A DNA stretch of 13,357 nt. It comes from JBEHYA01 sp048498415 (GTDB lineage Bacteria > Pseudomonadota > Alphaproteobacteria > UBA9219 > RGZA01). The position numbers were made by a program, and so were the translations under genes. The notes beneath the pieces are model-generated. The model did no database searches. It had not been told where the DNA came from and saw nothing but the letters and a program-made list of their open reading frames with translations. Location of the stretch: assembly GCA_048498415.1 (NCBI GenBank), contig JBEHYA010000055.1:1-13357 (forward strand). Direction: 5' to 3'. Below are positions 1 to 7,433 of this stretch, piece by piece (the first letter of the stretch is position 1; every line of letters begins with the position of its first letter).

Positions 1-55
1 ATGACCATAAGGGGCAGCGGCGCCAGCAACAGGCGCAGCTGCCCCTTATGGTCAT
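1..55. repeat. Fold-back inverted repeat at the window edge
   Basis: Bases 1-18 are the exact reverse complement of 38-55. After one mismatch (19/37) the pairing continues through 20-24 against 32-36, leaving a loop of about 7 bases, so the whole stretch is one 24-position stem. The plus-strand reading of 1-38 in the mreD frame is polar and Gln-rich. The minus-strand reading of the same bases gives LRLLLAPLPLMVM, a hydrophobic stretch whose end, LPLMVM, equals the plus-strand MreD residues at 39-56. This fits a chimeric fold-back in which the true upstream mreD sequence was copied in inverted orientation. A real hairpin inside mreD is less likely. Confidence 0.85.
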
Positions 56-422
56 GTGTTTCTGGATTGTGAACAGGCCGGACCTGTTCACCTCGCGCTG
101 GCCGTTCCTGATCGGCATTCTGCAGGATCTGCTGGCGGGCCAGATGCTGGGGGTGATGGCGTTCAGCTATCTGGCGGTCGATGTGGCGCTGCGCAGCCAG
201 CGCGGATTTTTCACGACGCAGCATTTCTTTGCCAGCTGGCTGGCATTTGCCTTTGCCATTGCGGCGACCACCGCGCTGCAATGGGCGATTGCCACCTTCC
301 TTTTGCATCAGGCGGTGGACGGCGTGACCGTGGCGGTGCGCGCCAGCATGGGCGTGCTGCTGTTTCCGCTGCTGGCCAGTGCATTGCACCGGCTGCAAAC
401 CGGTTTGCTGGCGCGGGTATAG
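39..422 (+). CDS. mreD: Rod shape-determining protein MreD, 5'-truncated
   Basis: MreD is an integral inner-membrane protein of the elongasome that links MreB/MreC to PBP2/RodA. About 127 residues are readable here against roughly 160-175 in the family, so about the first quarter is missing. Visible features are the conserved NRPDL motif after the first partial helix, then WPFLIGILQDLLAG, which is the MreD hallmark (helix plus GxxxDLL). Further hydrophobic helices follow around 225-320 and 340-400. The ATG at 48 lies inside a hydrophobic segment and is unlikely to be the true start. Bases 1-38 appear to be an inverted artefact, so I begin the trustworthy coding at 39. The stop TAG (420-422) lies 3 nt before mrdA, which indicates one transcript. 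Identification rests on the motif and the mrdA neighbour. Confidence 0.85.
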   Translation: MPLMVMCFWIVNRPDLFTSRWPFLIGILQDLLAGQMLGVMAFSYLAVDVALRSQRGFFTTQHFFASWLAFAFAIAATTALQWAIATFLLHQAVDGVTVAVRASMGVLLFPLLASALHRLQTGLLARV

Positions 423-425
423 CTC

Positions 426-2429
426 ATGGCCATGCTGCGCGATACCGACCGTGGCCGCATTCTCACCCGCCGGGCGTTTGTGATTGGTGGCATGCAGGCA
501 TCTTTATTCGCGCTGCTTCTTGGCCGGCTTTATAGCCTGCAGGTGTTGCAGGGCGATAAATACAAGATGCTGGCGGAAGAAAACCGTGTGAGCACGCGCT
601 TTATTCTGCCCGAGCGCGGCTTGATTACTGACCGCAACGGGCAGGTGCTGGCGCGTAACCAGATCAGCATGCGGGCTGAGTTGCAAATTCAGCAGATGGG
701 TTCCGACCCCCGCGAGACCCTGCGTCAGCTCTACGCGCTGATGCCGTTTGACGAGGTGGAACGCAAGCGCATTGAAAAAGACCTGCACCGGCAGAAGCAG
801 ATGAACAGCATTCTGCTGCGCGATAACCTGAACTGGGATGATTTATCGTTCCTTGAACTGCACGCGCCCGATCTGCCGGGCATGACGATTGAATCGGGCG
901 CGACGCGCAATTACCCGTTCGCCACCAGCACCTCGCATATTCTGGGCTATATCGGCGCGCCCACGGAAAAAGAGGCGGGCGATGATCCGCTGCTCAACCA
1001 GCCGGGCTTTCGCATCGGTAAATCCGGCGTGGAAGGGATTTATGATCTGGATTTGCGGGGGCAACCTGGCACCGAACAGCTGGAGGTCAACGTGCATGGC
1101 CGCCCCGTGCGCGAACTGGCGCGGCGCGAAGGCGTGACGGGCCACGATGTGCAGCTCACGCTGGATATCAAGCTGCAGGAATATGCGCATCAGCGTTTAA
1201 GCGGCGAACGCAGCGCCAGCGCGGTGGTGATGGATGCGGTGGATGGCAGCATCTACGCCATGGCCTCGCACCCGACTTTCGATGCCAACCATTTTGCCGC
1301 CGGCATTTCACGCGACGAATTCAAGCAGCTGAATGCCGACCCGCTGAAGCCGCTTTTGAACAAGGCCTTGCAGGGCCTGTTCGCGCCGGGTTCCACCTTT
1401 AAAGTGGTGATGACGCTGGCGGCTTTAAACAGCGGCTTCAATCCGCATACGCATTTCTATTGCCCCGGCTTCATGGATTTTGGCAATCACCGCTTCCACT
1501 GCTGGAAGAAAGAAGGCCATGGCAGCGTAGATCTACACGATGCGGTCGTGCATTCCTGCGATGTCTATTTCTATCATTTAAGCCAGAAAATTGGCATGGA
1601 TGTGATGGAAGACATGGCCAAGCGCTTAGGCTTGGGCGGCAAAGTCGGCATTGACCTGCCGCATGAACAGGCGGGGCTTATGCCCGGCCGCGCATGGAAG
1701 CGCGGGCGTTTCAAGCAGGACTGGATGCCTTCGGAAACGCTGATCGCCTCGATCGGGCAGGGCTATACCATGGCAACGCCGCTGCAGCTGGCGACCATGA
1801 CGGCGCGCATTGCCGGCGGCGGCCGCGCCGTGCAGCCGCATGTGATGCTAAGCATCAAGGATGCAAGGCGCGCCATGACGCAGTTTCCGCTGCTGGGCCT
1901 GAACCCTGCGCATGTCCAGTTCGTGCAGGATGCGATGGCGGGCGTGTGCCAGCCGGGCGGCACGGCCTATGCTTCGCATATTCCGGCCGTTGGCTATGAG
2001 ATGGGCGGCAAGACCGGCACCAGCCAGGTGCGGCGTATCAGCAAGGCGGAACGCGCATCGGGCGTGATCCCCAACGAAAAACGCCCGTGGGAAGACCGTG
2101 ATCATGCGCTGTTTATTTCTTTCGCGCCGGTTGCCAGCCCACGCTATGTCTGCGCGGTCGTCATCGAACATGGCGGCGGCGGCGGTAAATATGCAGGGCC
2201 GATTGCGCGCGATATTCTGATGAAGGCGATGAACCTTGATCCCGCCAAAGCATTGGCAAAACCTTTGGATGTGGAGCCCATCGGCGACCAGCCCAGCCCC
2301 GCCACACCGGCGCAGCAACCCACACAAGCGCCGCCGCAGGATGATTTCGAAGATCTGCTCGATCCCGATATGCCGGATAATATGGATATGACGCCGCCCG
2401 CCGATAGCGGCATGAACCTGCCGGATTAG
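426..2429 (+). CDS. mrdA: Penicillin-binding protein 2 (elongation-specific peptidoglycan transpeptidase)
   Basis: This is the class B PBP that cross-links peptidoglycan during side-wall elongation, acting in the periplasm while anchored in the inner membrane. A single N-terminal helix lies at about 17-40. The pedestal/dimerisation region follows, with ERGLITDRNGQVLA at about 63-76 and GKSGVEGIYD at 198-207. The transpeptidase domain carries all three catalytic motifs: STFK with nucleophile Ser323 and Lys326, SCD at 377-379 (PBP2 proteins use SxD where other PBPs use SxN), and KTGT at 529-532. Residues about 605-667 form a Pro/Gln/Asp-rich tail. At 667 aa it is slightly longer than the usual 600-650. 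The start ATG is 3 nt after mreD; a second ATG two codons later (432) is possible, and no strong Shine-Dalgarno separates them. The usual next gene, rodA (mrdB), is absent: the following gene is convergent rpe. Confidence 0.96.
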   Translation: MAMLRDTDRGRILTRRAFVIGGMQASLFALLLGRLYSLQVLQGDKYKMLAEENRVSTRFILPERGLITDRNGQVLARNQISMRAELQIQQMGSDPRETLRQLYALMPFDEVERKRIEKDLHRQKQMNSILLRDNLNWDDLSFLELHAPDLPGMTIESGATRNYPFATSTSHILGYIGAPTEKEAGDDPLLNQPGFRIGKSGVEGIYDLDLRGQPGTEQLEVNVHGRPVRELARREGVTGHDVQLTLDIKLQEYAHQRLSGERSASAVVMDAVDGSIYAMASHPTFDANHFAAGISRDEFKQLNADPLKPLLNKALQGLFAPGSTFKVVMTLAALNSGFNPHTHFYCPGFMDFGNHRFHCWKKEGHGSVDLHDAVVHSCDVYFYHLSQKIGMDVMEDMAKRLGLGGKVGIDLPHEQAGLMPGRAWKRGRFKQDWMPSETLIASIGQGYTMATPLQLATMTARIAGGGRAVQPHVMLSIKDARRAMTQFPLLGLNPAHVQFVQDAMAGVCQPGGTAYASHIPAVGYEMGGKTGTSQVRRISKAERASGVIPNEKRPWEDRDHALFISFAPVASPRYVCAVVIEHGGGGGKYAGPIARDILMKAMNLDPAKALAKPLDVEPIGDQPSPATPAQQPTQAPPQDDFEDLLDPDMPDNMDMTPPADSGMNLPD

Positions 2430-2436
2430 CCTGACT

Positions 2437-2475
2437 GTCATCCCGGAAGCGCGTTAGCGCTATCCGGGATCCCAT
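2437..2475. terminator. Intergenic GTCATCCCG repeat, copy 1; likely mrdA terminator
   Basis: ATCCCGGA (2440-2447) pairs with TCCGGGAT (2463-2470). AGCGC and GCGCT extend the stem inward with one bulged A, giving a GC-rich hairpin 8 nt after the mrdA stop. A T-rich run follows (about 2476-2486, TTTTGTTTTTT), as expected for a rho-independent terminator on the plus strand. The element begins GTCATCCCG and ends GGGATCCCAT, and the same ends recur in inverted orientation at 2501-2529. It is therefore probably a dispersed repeat doing duty as a terminator. Confidence 0.7.
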
Positions 2476-2500
2476 TTTGTTTTTTAATTGAGAAGTCCCC

Positions 2501-2529
2501 ATGGGATCCCGCATCAAGTGCGGGATGAC
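2501..2529. repeat. Intergenic GTCATCCCG repeat, copy 2 (inverted); likely rpe-side terminator
   Basis: ATCCCGCA (2506-2513) and TGCGGGAT (2519-2526) form a perfect 8-bp stem with a 5-nt loop. On the minus strand the element starts GTCATCCCG and ends GGGATCCCAT, the same ends as copy 1, with a different and shorter centre. It lies 7 nt beyond the rpe stop. On the minus strand, bases after the hairpin are GGGGACTTCTC, with no clear T-run, so termination of rpe by this copy alone is uncertain. Similar GTCATCCCGC...GCGGGATCC palindromes are common between genes in alphaproteobacterial genomes (from memory). Confidence 0.7.
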
Positions 2530-2536
2530 AAGTTAA

Positions 2537-3199
2537 TTAGCCGCGCAGGCCCTTGATGTTGGCGGCGTATTTATCCGCGCCGCCTGTAAAGGTGGCGGTG
2601 CCGGCAACCAGCACGTCGGCGCCGGCGGCAAGCACCTGTTTGGCGGTTTCGGTTGTGATGCCGCCATCGACTTCCAGATCAATTTGTTTACCCGTTGCAT
2701 CGATCATGCGGCGGAGGTGTTTGATTTTTTCCAGCTGGCTGGTGATGAAGCTTTGCCCGCCAAAGCCGGGGTTGACACTCATGACCAAAACGAGATCGAT
2801 CTCGGAAAGCACGTTTTCAACCGCATTGGCGGGCGTGCCGGGATTCAGCGCCACGCCGGCTTTTTTGCCCAGTGATTTGATGAGCTGAATGGTGCGGTGC
2901 AGATGGGGCCCCGCTTCCGGGTGCACGGTGATGATATCGGCGCCGGCCTTGGCAAATTCCGGCACGTAAATATCGACGGGCGAGATCATCAGGTGCACAT
3001 CGAAAATTTTATTGGAATGCGGGCGCAGCGCCTTCACCACATTGGGGCCGATGGTGAGGTTGGGCACAAAATGGCCGTCCATCACATCCACATGAATGTA
3101 ATCGGCGCCGGCGGCATCAACAGCGCGCACTTCTTCGCCCAGCTTGGCGAAATCGGCGGAGAGGATGGAAGGCGCAATGCGGGTCTTTTGCTGGGGCAT
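2537..3199 (-). CDS. rpe: Ribulose-phosphate 3-epimerase
   Basis: This cytoplasmic enzyme interconverts D-ribulose-5-phosphate and D-xylulose-5-phosphate in the pentose phosphate (and, where present, Calvin) pathway. It is a TIM barrel. Seen here, numbered from the ATG at 3199: IAPSILSADFA near the N-terminus; HVDVMDGHFVPN with metal ligand His36 and acid/base Asp38; DVHLM with His69; NPGFGGQ for the phosphate/loop region; and EVDGGI with the second catalytic Asp178. All active-site positions are intact. Length is 220 aa, normal for the family. The frame extends upstream to a TTG at 3226, but this extension (9 residues) is unconserved-looking and has no Shine-Dalgarno, so I chose the ATG. It converges on mrdA and diverges from the DUF1674 gene with 36 bp between starts. 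Confidence 0.96.
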   Translation of the reverse strand: MPQQKTRIAPSILSADFAKLGEEVRAVDAAGADYIHVDVMDGHFVPNLTIGPNVVKALRPHSNKIFDVHLMISPVDIYVPEFAKAGADIITVHPEAGPHLHRTIQLIKSLGKKAGVALNPGTPANAVENVLSEIDLVLVMSVNPGFGGQSFITSQLEKIKHLRRMIDATGKQIDLEVDGGITTETAKQVLAAGADVLVAGTATFTGGADKYAANIKGLRG

Positions 3200-3235
3200 C
3201 TTTAATCGGGGCTCGTTGTGTGCCAAAATAGCGGA

Positions 3236-3394
3236 ATGGAAGATAGCAATAAAACCTTACCTAATCAAAAACCTGTTGAAGCGCCTGAAAAACGGGCGCC
3301 GCAACAGAAACCCGGCGAGGTGGGCGCCCAGAAAGGCCCCGAACCCACACGCTACGGCGACTGGGAAAAAGGCGGCCGCTGCACCGATTTTTAG
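3236..3394 (+). CDS. DUF1674/SDHAF4-family succinate dehydrogenase assembly factor (52 aa)
   Basis: This small ORF begins at ATG 3236 and ends at TAG 3392-3394. The N-terminal ~30 residues are a charged, Pro/Gln/Lys-rich and probably disordered tail. The C-terminus contains GPEPTRYGDWEKGGRCTDF (34-52), the signature of DUF1674, the family of yeast Sdh8 and human SDHAF4. Those proteins bind flavinylated SdhA and promote assembly of the succinate dehydrogenase complex; the same role in bacteria is an inference. The 52 aa length is short but within the range for bacterial members. It is divergent from rpe, and its stop overlaps the stop of the convergent membrane-protein gene by 4 bp (3391-3394). 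The Shine-Dalgarno is weak (GCGGA directly before ATG). Recognition rests on the C-terminal motif, which is very specific. Confidence 0.88.
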   Translation: MEDSNKTLPNQKPVEAPEKRAPQQKPGEVGAQKGPEPTRYGDWEKGGRCTDF

Positions 3395-5442
3395 TGCTTT
3401 TTATCGGATGGGGCTTTTGCCGTATCGGGATAAACTGTTGGTTTGCCCAATAGTTCCTTATTCACGCGGAACACGGCGAAATCATTTTCGAACATGATAG
3501 GCACGGGCGAAAGCCAGGCGGGCACCATGTCTTCGCTGAGGCGATAAGCCAGCGACGCGTGCGGCATGTTTTCCTTATCCACCACATTCGTCATGGAGCC
3601 GTCTTTTTCATCGATCTTCACATGGTCGTATTTAATGAACTGGAAAGTGGTTTGCATGGGCGCTTTTTTGCACATCATCACATAATCAAGATCGAGCCGC
3701 TTGGCGATGTCGCGCGCGCTGCGGTCGTCGCCGGTGGAACGGTAAAAACGCAGCATATCCACAATGCCGCTTTCGTTGCGGTGATAGGGCGCGGAAATAA
3801 AATTCTGCCGGGTGAAATACATCATCTCCGGCGTGGCATTAAGGGGCGCCATGATATTCGCCGCATGATCACGCGCGTCTTCATAGGTTTGCAGCATGCT
3901 GACGGTGCGCACCACGCTGCAGGCCGGGGCGGGCGCGCCGCCCAGGTAAAACAGCATATCCGGCATGAAGCGGGCATGGGTGAGGATACCCGGCACGAAT
4001 ATGGCGGGAAAGATGGTGAAGCTGGCCACGGTGAGAATTTGCCAGTTATGCAGCGGGTTCCCGCTGTAATGGCGCGGCAGATCGCGCAGGGCCCGCAGCA
4101 TGAGACTGGCGGTCGGCGCAATGGCGAAAAGCTGGGCGTAGGTCAGCACGCGCACTTCCCAGAACAGCGCCAGCAAATCATAGGCGAGGCAGAAGAACGC
4201 ATAGAGCGCCCACAGGCCCTTCTGGCGGCGGGAGAGCTTTTTATTAAACGCCATCAAGGCAAAGGCAATGAGCGCGAAGGCGGGCAGGAAGACGCGGGTC
4301 GAGAGATAATAAATGCCCTGGCCGATGCTCTGATTGGCGGTCACGCTGAAGGTCTCGCCCAGCTCGCGCCAGGATTGCAGCAGCGGGCGTGCCTCGGAGA
4401 TATTGGGAAAGAAATTCACCTGCAGGAACGGGCTGGTTTTGGCGTAGGGCCCGAACAGGAAATCGGGATAGAAATGCAGAAAGATGCCGATAGCGCCCAC
4501 CGCCAGAAACAGGGCGGCGCTCGCCATAAGCCAGCGGCTGCGGGTCAGCCGCGATACGGCATATAACGATGTGAAATAGGCTGCGGCCATGCCGGCGATC
4601 GCGACATAGAAAATGGAGAAGGTATCGTATTCCACCAGCCCGTAATCGCCGGGCGCCTTGGCCAGCGGCAGCACGCAGGCGGTGAAAACAAGCAGGCCAA
4701 GACCAAAAACAAGACCTGTAAGCGCCGAGGTGCGGCCAAAGGCAATCATCGTGGTAAGTGCCATGCCGAACAGAATAAGCATCGGCAGAATTTCCGCGCC
4801 GTTCCATAGGGTGAGCGCCAGAATAAACGCCGCCAGCGCCGCCATGCGGATGGGCCGGACGGCAAGGTAGATGTTCTGCAGCGCATAAAACGCGAGGCCG
4901 GCGCCGAGAATGATATAGGCATGATGATCCACGCGCATCGGCATGAACTGGAACATCAAAAAGCCGCCCAGCAGCACGAAGAAGCAGGCGATGCCGGCGT
5001 AATTGCGGCCCAGCATCGGGTACGACAGGCCTTTTACAAGATTGAGAAGCCCCGCCAGCAAAAAGCACGGTACGATGGCGGCCGCCAGCATGCCCAGCGC
5101 AGTTTGTGGAATGTTGCTTTTAAAAAAAGTCGTGATGGCTTCGGCTGCCATCACCACCAAACCAATGGCAAGATCGGGCAGGCGGGCCCAGTGCATCACC
5201 ACCGGGTGCTGCGGGTAAAGCCGCGGCAGCGTGAGGTCGTACCAGCCCTGGCCGTTCAGCCAGTTCAAAACCTGCGTGAGGCGCGTGTAGTCGTCGGTAT
5301 CCGGCAGATGCCAGGTGTTGAAGCCACTGGTTGGATTATAAACAACCGAGAGCAGCACGTAGATAAGCACGATCCACGGCGTCTGGCGGAAGGGCGGGCG
5401 AAAAGCCCCGCAGAAAAAATTATAAATCTTTTGCGACCACAT
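3391..5442 (-). CDS. STT3-like GT-C family polytopic membrane protein (putative glycosyltransferase)
   Basis: This is a 683-residue protein with about 11-13 hydrophobic helices (first at 22-37, then most of 90-500) and a more polar C-terminal domain (about 505-683). The first loop after helix 1 has PDTDDYTRL (47-55), matching the acidic DxD-like motif in the first external loop of STT3/AglB/PglB-type GT-C enzymes. MHWARLPDL (83-91) follows. MRVDHHAYI (169-177) resembles the second acidic motif. NISEARPLL (347-355) resembles the EL5 glutamate motif. APYHRNESGI (551-560) is a C-terminal motif I associate with the alphaproteobacterial branch. I see no WWDYG motif, so oligosaccharyltransferase activity is not supported. 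It probably uses a polyprenyl-phosphate-linked sugar on the periplasmic face; donor and acceptor are unknown. It starts 62 bp after ftsH on the same strand, without a clear Shine-Dalgarno or terminator between them. Its stop overlaps the DUF1674 gene by 4 bp. Confidence 0.75.
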   Translation of the reverse strand: MWSQKIYNFFCGAFRPPFRQTPWIVLIYVLLSVVYNPTSGFNTWHLPDTDDYTRLTQVLNWLNGQGWYDLTLPRLYPQHPVVMHWARLPDLAIGLVVMAAEAITTFFKSNIPQTALGMLAAAIVPCFLLAGLLNLVKGLSYPMLGRNYAGIACFFVLLGGFLMFQFMPMRVDHHAYIILGAGLAFYALQNIYLAVRPIRMAALAAFILALTLWNGAEILPMLILFGMALTTMIAFGRTSALTGLVFGLGLLVFTACVLPLAKAPGDYGLVEYDTFSIFYVAIAGMAAAYFTSLYAVSRLTRSRWLMASAALFLAVGAIGIFLHFYPDFLFGPYAKTSPFLQVNFFPNISEARPLLQSWRELGETFSVTANQSIGQGIYYLSTRVFLPAFALIAFALMAFNKKLSRRQKGLWALYAFFCLAYDLLALFWEVRVLTYAQLFAIAPTASLMLRALRDLPRHYSGNPLHNWQILTVASFTIFPAIFVPGILTHARFMPDMLFYLGGAPAPACSVVRTVSMLQTYEDARDHAANIMAPLNATPEMMYFTRQNFISAPYHRNESGIVDMLRFYRSTGDDRSARDIAKRLDLDYVMMCKKAPMQTTFQFIKYDHVKIDEKDGSMTNVVDKENMPHASLAYRLSEDMVPAWLSPVPIMFENDFAVFRVNKELLGKPTVYPDTAKAPSDKKH

Positions 5443-5504
5443 GGCGCTGATTTTGGCACCGCAACGGGTGCCATAACAGGCCGATTCGATGGATTATAAG
5501 GCTT

Positions 5505-7424
5505 TTACGTGCCCTGCGGCGCGACGCCCGGTGGCAGCATGTCGCTGTTGCCCGACGGTACCGAGCCCGACTTGCTGATTGCAGCCTTGGGGGGCGGCGG
5601 GTTGTCGCCATCACGGTTAATGCTTTCGCCGCGCAGAATGGCGCGCACTTCATCGCCCGTCAGCGTCTCGTATTCCAGCAGCGCTTTGGAAATACGGTGC
5701 AGGTCTTCAAGGTGCGTGGTGAGAATTTCACGCGCGGTGGCTTCTGCCCAGCCGATGAGTTTCCGAATTTCATCATCGATGCGCCGCGCCGTTTCTTCCG
5801 ACACGTTCTGCTGGCGGGCAACCGAATGGCCGATGAAAACTTCATCTTCATTGGCGTTATAACGCACGGTACCCAGCGTTTCGTTCATGCCGAATTCCGT
5901 GATCATACGGCGGGCCAAACCGGTGGCGCGGTCGATATCGTTGGAGGCGCCGGTGGTGACAAACTCTTTGCCAAAGATGATTTCTTCCGCAACGCGGCCA
6001 CCAAACAGCGAGCACAGCTGTGATTTGAGCTGGCGCGCGGTCATGGAATGGCGGTCTTCTTCCGGCAGGCTCATGGTCACGCCCAGCGCACGGCCACGGG
6101 GAATAATCGTGACTTTGTGCAGGGGATCGTGATCCGGCGTATAGAGGCCCACAAGCGCATGGCCCACTTCATGATACGCGGTCATTTTCTTTTCTTTATC
6201 CGTCATGACCATGGAGCGGCGCTCGGCGCCCATCATGACCTTATCCTTGGCGGATTCCAGTTCCAGCATGCCAACGGCCGGCAGGTTCTTGCGGGCAGCT
6301 AACAGCGCGGCTTCATTAACAAGGTTGGCAAGATCAGCGCCCGAGAAGCCCGGCGTACCGCGCGCAATGGTGCGGGCATCCACATCATTCGCCAGCGGGA
6401 CTTTACGCATATGGACGCGCAGGATTTTTTCGCGGCCCAGAATATCCGGGTTCGGCACCACCACTTGCCGGTCGAAACGGCCGGGGCGGAGCAGGGCGGG
6501 GTCTAAAACATCAGGGCGGTTGGTGGCGGCGATGAGAATCACACCTTCATTGGCTTCAAAGCCATCCATTTCCACCAGCAATTGATTGAGCGTTTTTTCG
6601 CGCTCGCCGTTGCTGCCGCAAACGCCGGCGCCGCGCTTGCGGCCGAGCGCATCGATTTCATCGATAAAGATAATGCAGGGCGCATTCTTTTTGCCCTGTT
6701 CAAACATGTCGCGCACGCGCGCGGCGCCCACGCCCACGAACATTTCCACGAAGTCGGAGCCAGAGATGGTGAAGAACGGCACATTGGCTTCGCCCGCCAC
6801 CGCGCGCGCGGTAAGCGTTTTACCGGTACCCGGCGGGCCGATGAGCAGCACGCCCTTGGGAATTTTGCCGCCCAGTTTCTGGAACTTCTGGGGTTCGCGC
6901 AAAAATTCCACGACTTCCTGAAGCTCTTCCTTGGCTTCTTCAATGCCGGCGACGTCGTCAAAGGTAATGCGGCCGGTCTTTTCGGTGAGCATGCGGGCGC
7001 GGCTCTTGCCGAAACCCATTGCCTTGCCGCCGCCCGACTGCATCTGGCGCATCACAAACACCCACACGCCGATTAAAAGCAGCATGGGGAACCAGCTGAT
7101 CAGAATGCTCATGAAGGTGGGGCTGTTATCTTCGGGCTGCGCGGAGATGCGCACGTTTTTATCTTTGACCACTTCCGTGATGCTGGTGCCGGGCGGCGCG
7201 TAAGTGCTGAACGCCTGGCCTTCGCTGGTCTTGCCCGTAATCGTCGGGCCCTTCACGAGAATTTCAGAAACTTTTTTATCGTCAACACGGTTCAGGAATT
7301 CGCTGAACGGGATGACGGGGCCGTTTGCGGTATTCGCCGCGGGTTCCTGGAACAGGTTGAACAGGCCAGCCGTCAGCACAAGAAGAAGGATCCAGACGAC
7401 GATGTTGCGGCCGAGGTTATTCAC
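5505..7424 (-). CDS. ftsH: ATP-dependent zinc metalloprotease FtsH
   Basis: FtsH is a membrane-anchored AAA+ hexamer that extracts and degrades misassembled membrane proteins and short-lived cytoplasmic proteins. Helix 1 is at about 8-25, a periplasmic domain at 26-103, helix 2 at 104-126. The AAA module shows Walker A GPPGTGKT (196-203), pore motif MFVGVG (228-233), Walker B IIFIDEID (251-258), and second region of homology ATNRPDVLDPALLRPGRFDRQ (300-320) with its arginines. The protease domain has the zinc site HEVGH (418-422; usually HEAGH) and TGASNDIDRAT (491-501) with the third ligand Asp496. Length of 639 aa is typical. Odd points: HEVGH, and VCGSNGEREKT (268-278) where the family nearly always has a glycine-rich stretch ending in DEREQT. 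The start is a GTG at 7424, preceded by AAGGA at good spacing. It follows tilS at 94 bp, the usual order. Confidence 0.97.
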   Translation of the reverse strand: MNNLGRNIVVWILLLVLTAGLFNLFQEPAANTANGPVIPFSEFLNRVDDKKVSEILVKGPTITGKTSEGQAFSTYAPPGTSITEVVKDKNVRISAQPEDNSPTFMSILISWFPMLLLIGVWVFVMRQMQSGGGKAMGFGKSRARMLTEKTGRITFDDVAGIEEAKEELQEVVEFLREPQKFQKLGGKIPKGVLLIGPPGTGKTLTARAVAGEANVPFFTISGSDFVEMFVGVGAARVRDMFEQGKKNAPCIIFIDEIDALGRKRGAGVCGSNGEREKTLNQLLVEMDGFEANEGVILIAATNRPDVLDPALLRPGRFDRQVVVPNPDILGREKILRVHMRKVPLANDVDARTIARGTPGFSGADLANLVNEAALLAARKNLPAVGMLELESAKDKVMMGAERRSMVMTDKEKKMTAYHEVGHALVGLYTPDHDPLHKVTIIPRGRALGVTMSLPEEDRHSMTARQLKSQLCSLFGGRVAEEIIFGKEFVTTGASNDIDRATGLARRMITEFGMNETLGTVRYNANEDEVFIGHSVARQQNVSEETARRIDDEIRKLIGWAEATAREILTTHLEDLHRISKALLEYETLTGDEVRAILRGESINRDGDNPPPPKAAISKSGSVPSGNSDMLPPGVAPQGT

Positions 7425-7433
7425 GGGGCGATA

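Noticed and set aside
1848..2441. 197-codon minus-strand open frame inside mrdA
   Set aside because: It is antisense to the PBP2 transpeptidase domain; the plus frame carries KTGT and conserved sequence.
3200..3226. N-terminal extension of rpe from a TTG at 3226
   Set aside because: It is not preceded by a Shine-Dalgarno, and the ATG at 3199 gives the usual family length.
3559..4566. 335-codon plus-strand open frame opposite the GT-C gene
   Set aside because: Its His/Gly/Arg-rich composition without domains is typical of the antisense frame of a GC-rich membrane-protein gene, whose minus-strand translation shows real motifs.
5455..5472. Six-base-pair hairpin between ftsH and the GT-C gene considered as a terminator
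   Set aside because: The stem is short and, on the minus strand, is followed by AAAATCAG rather than a T-run.
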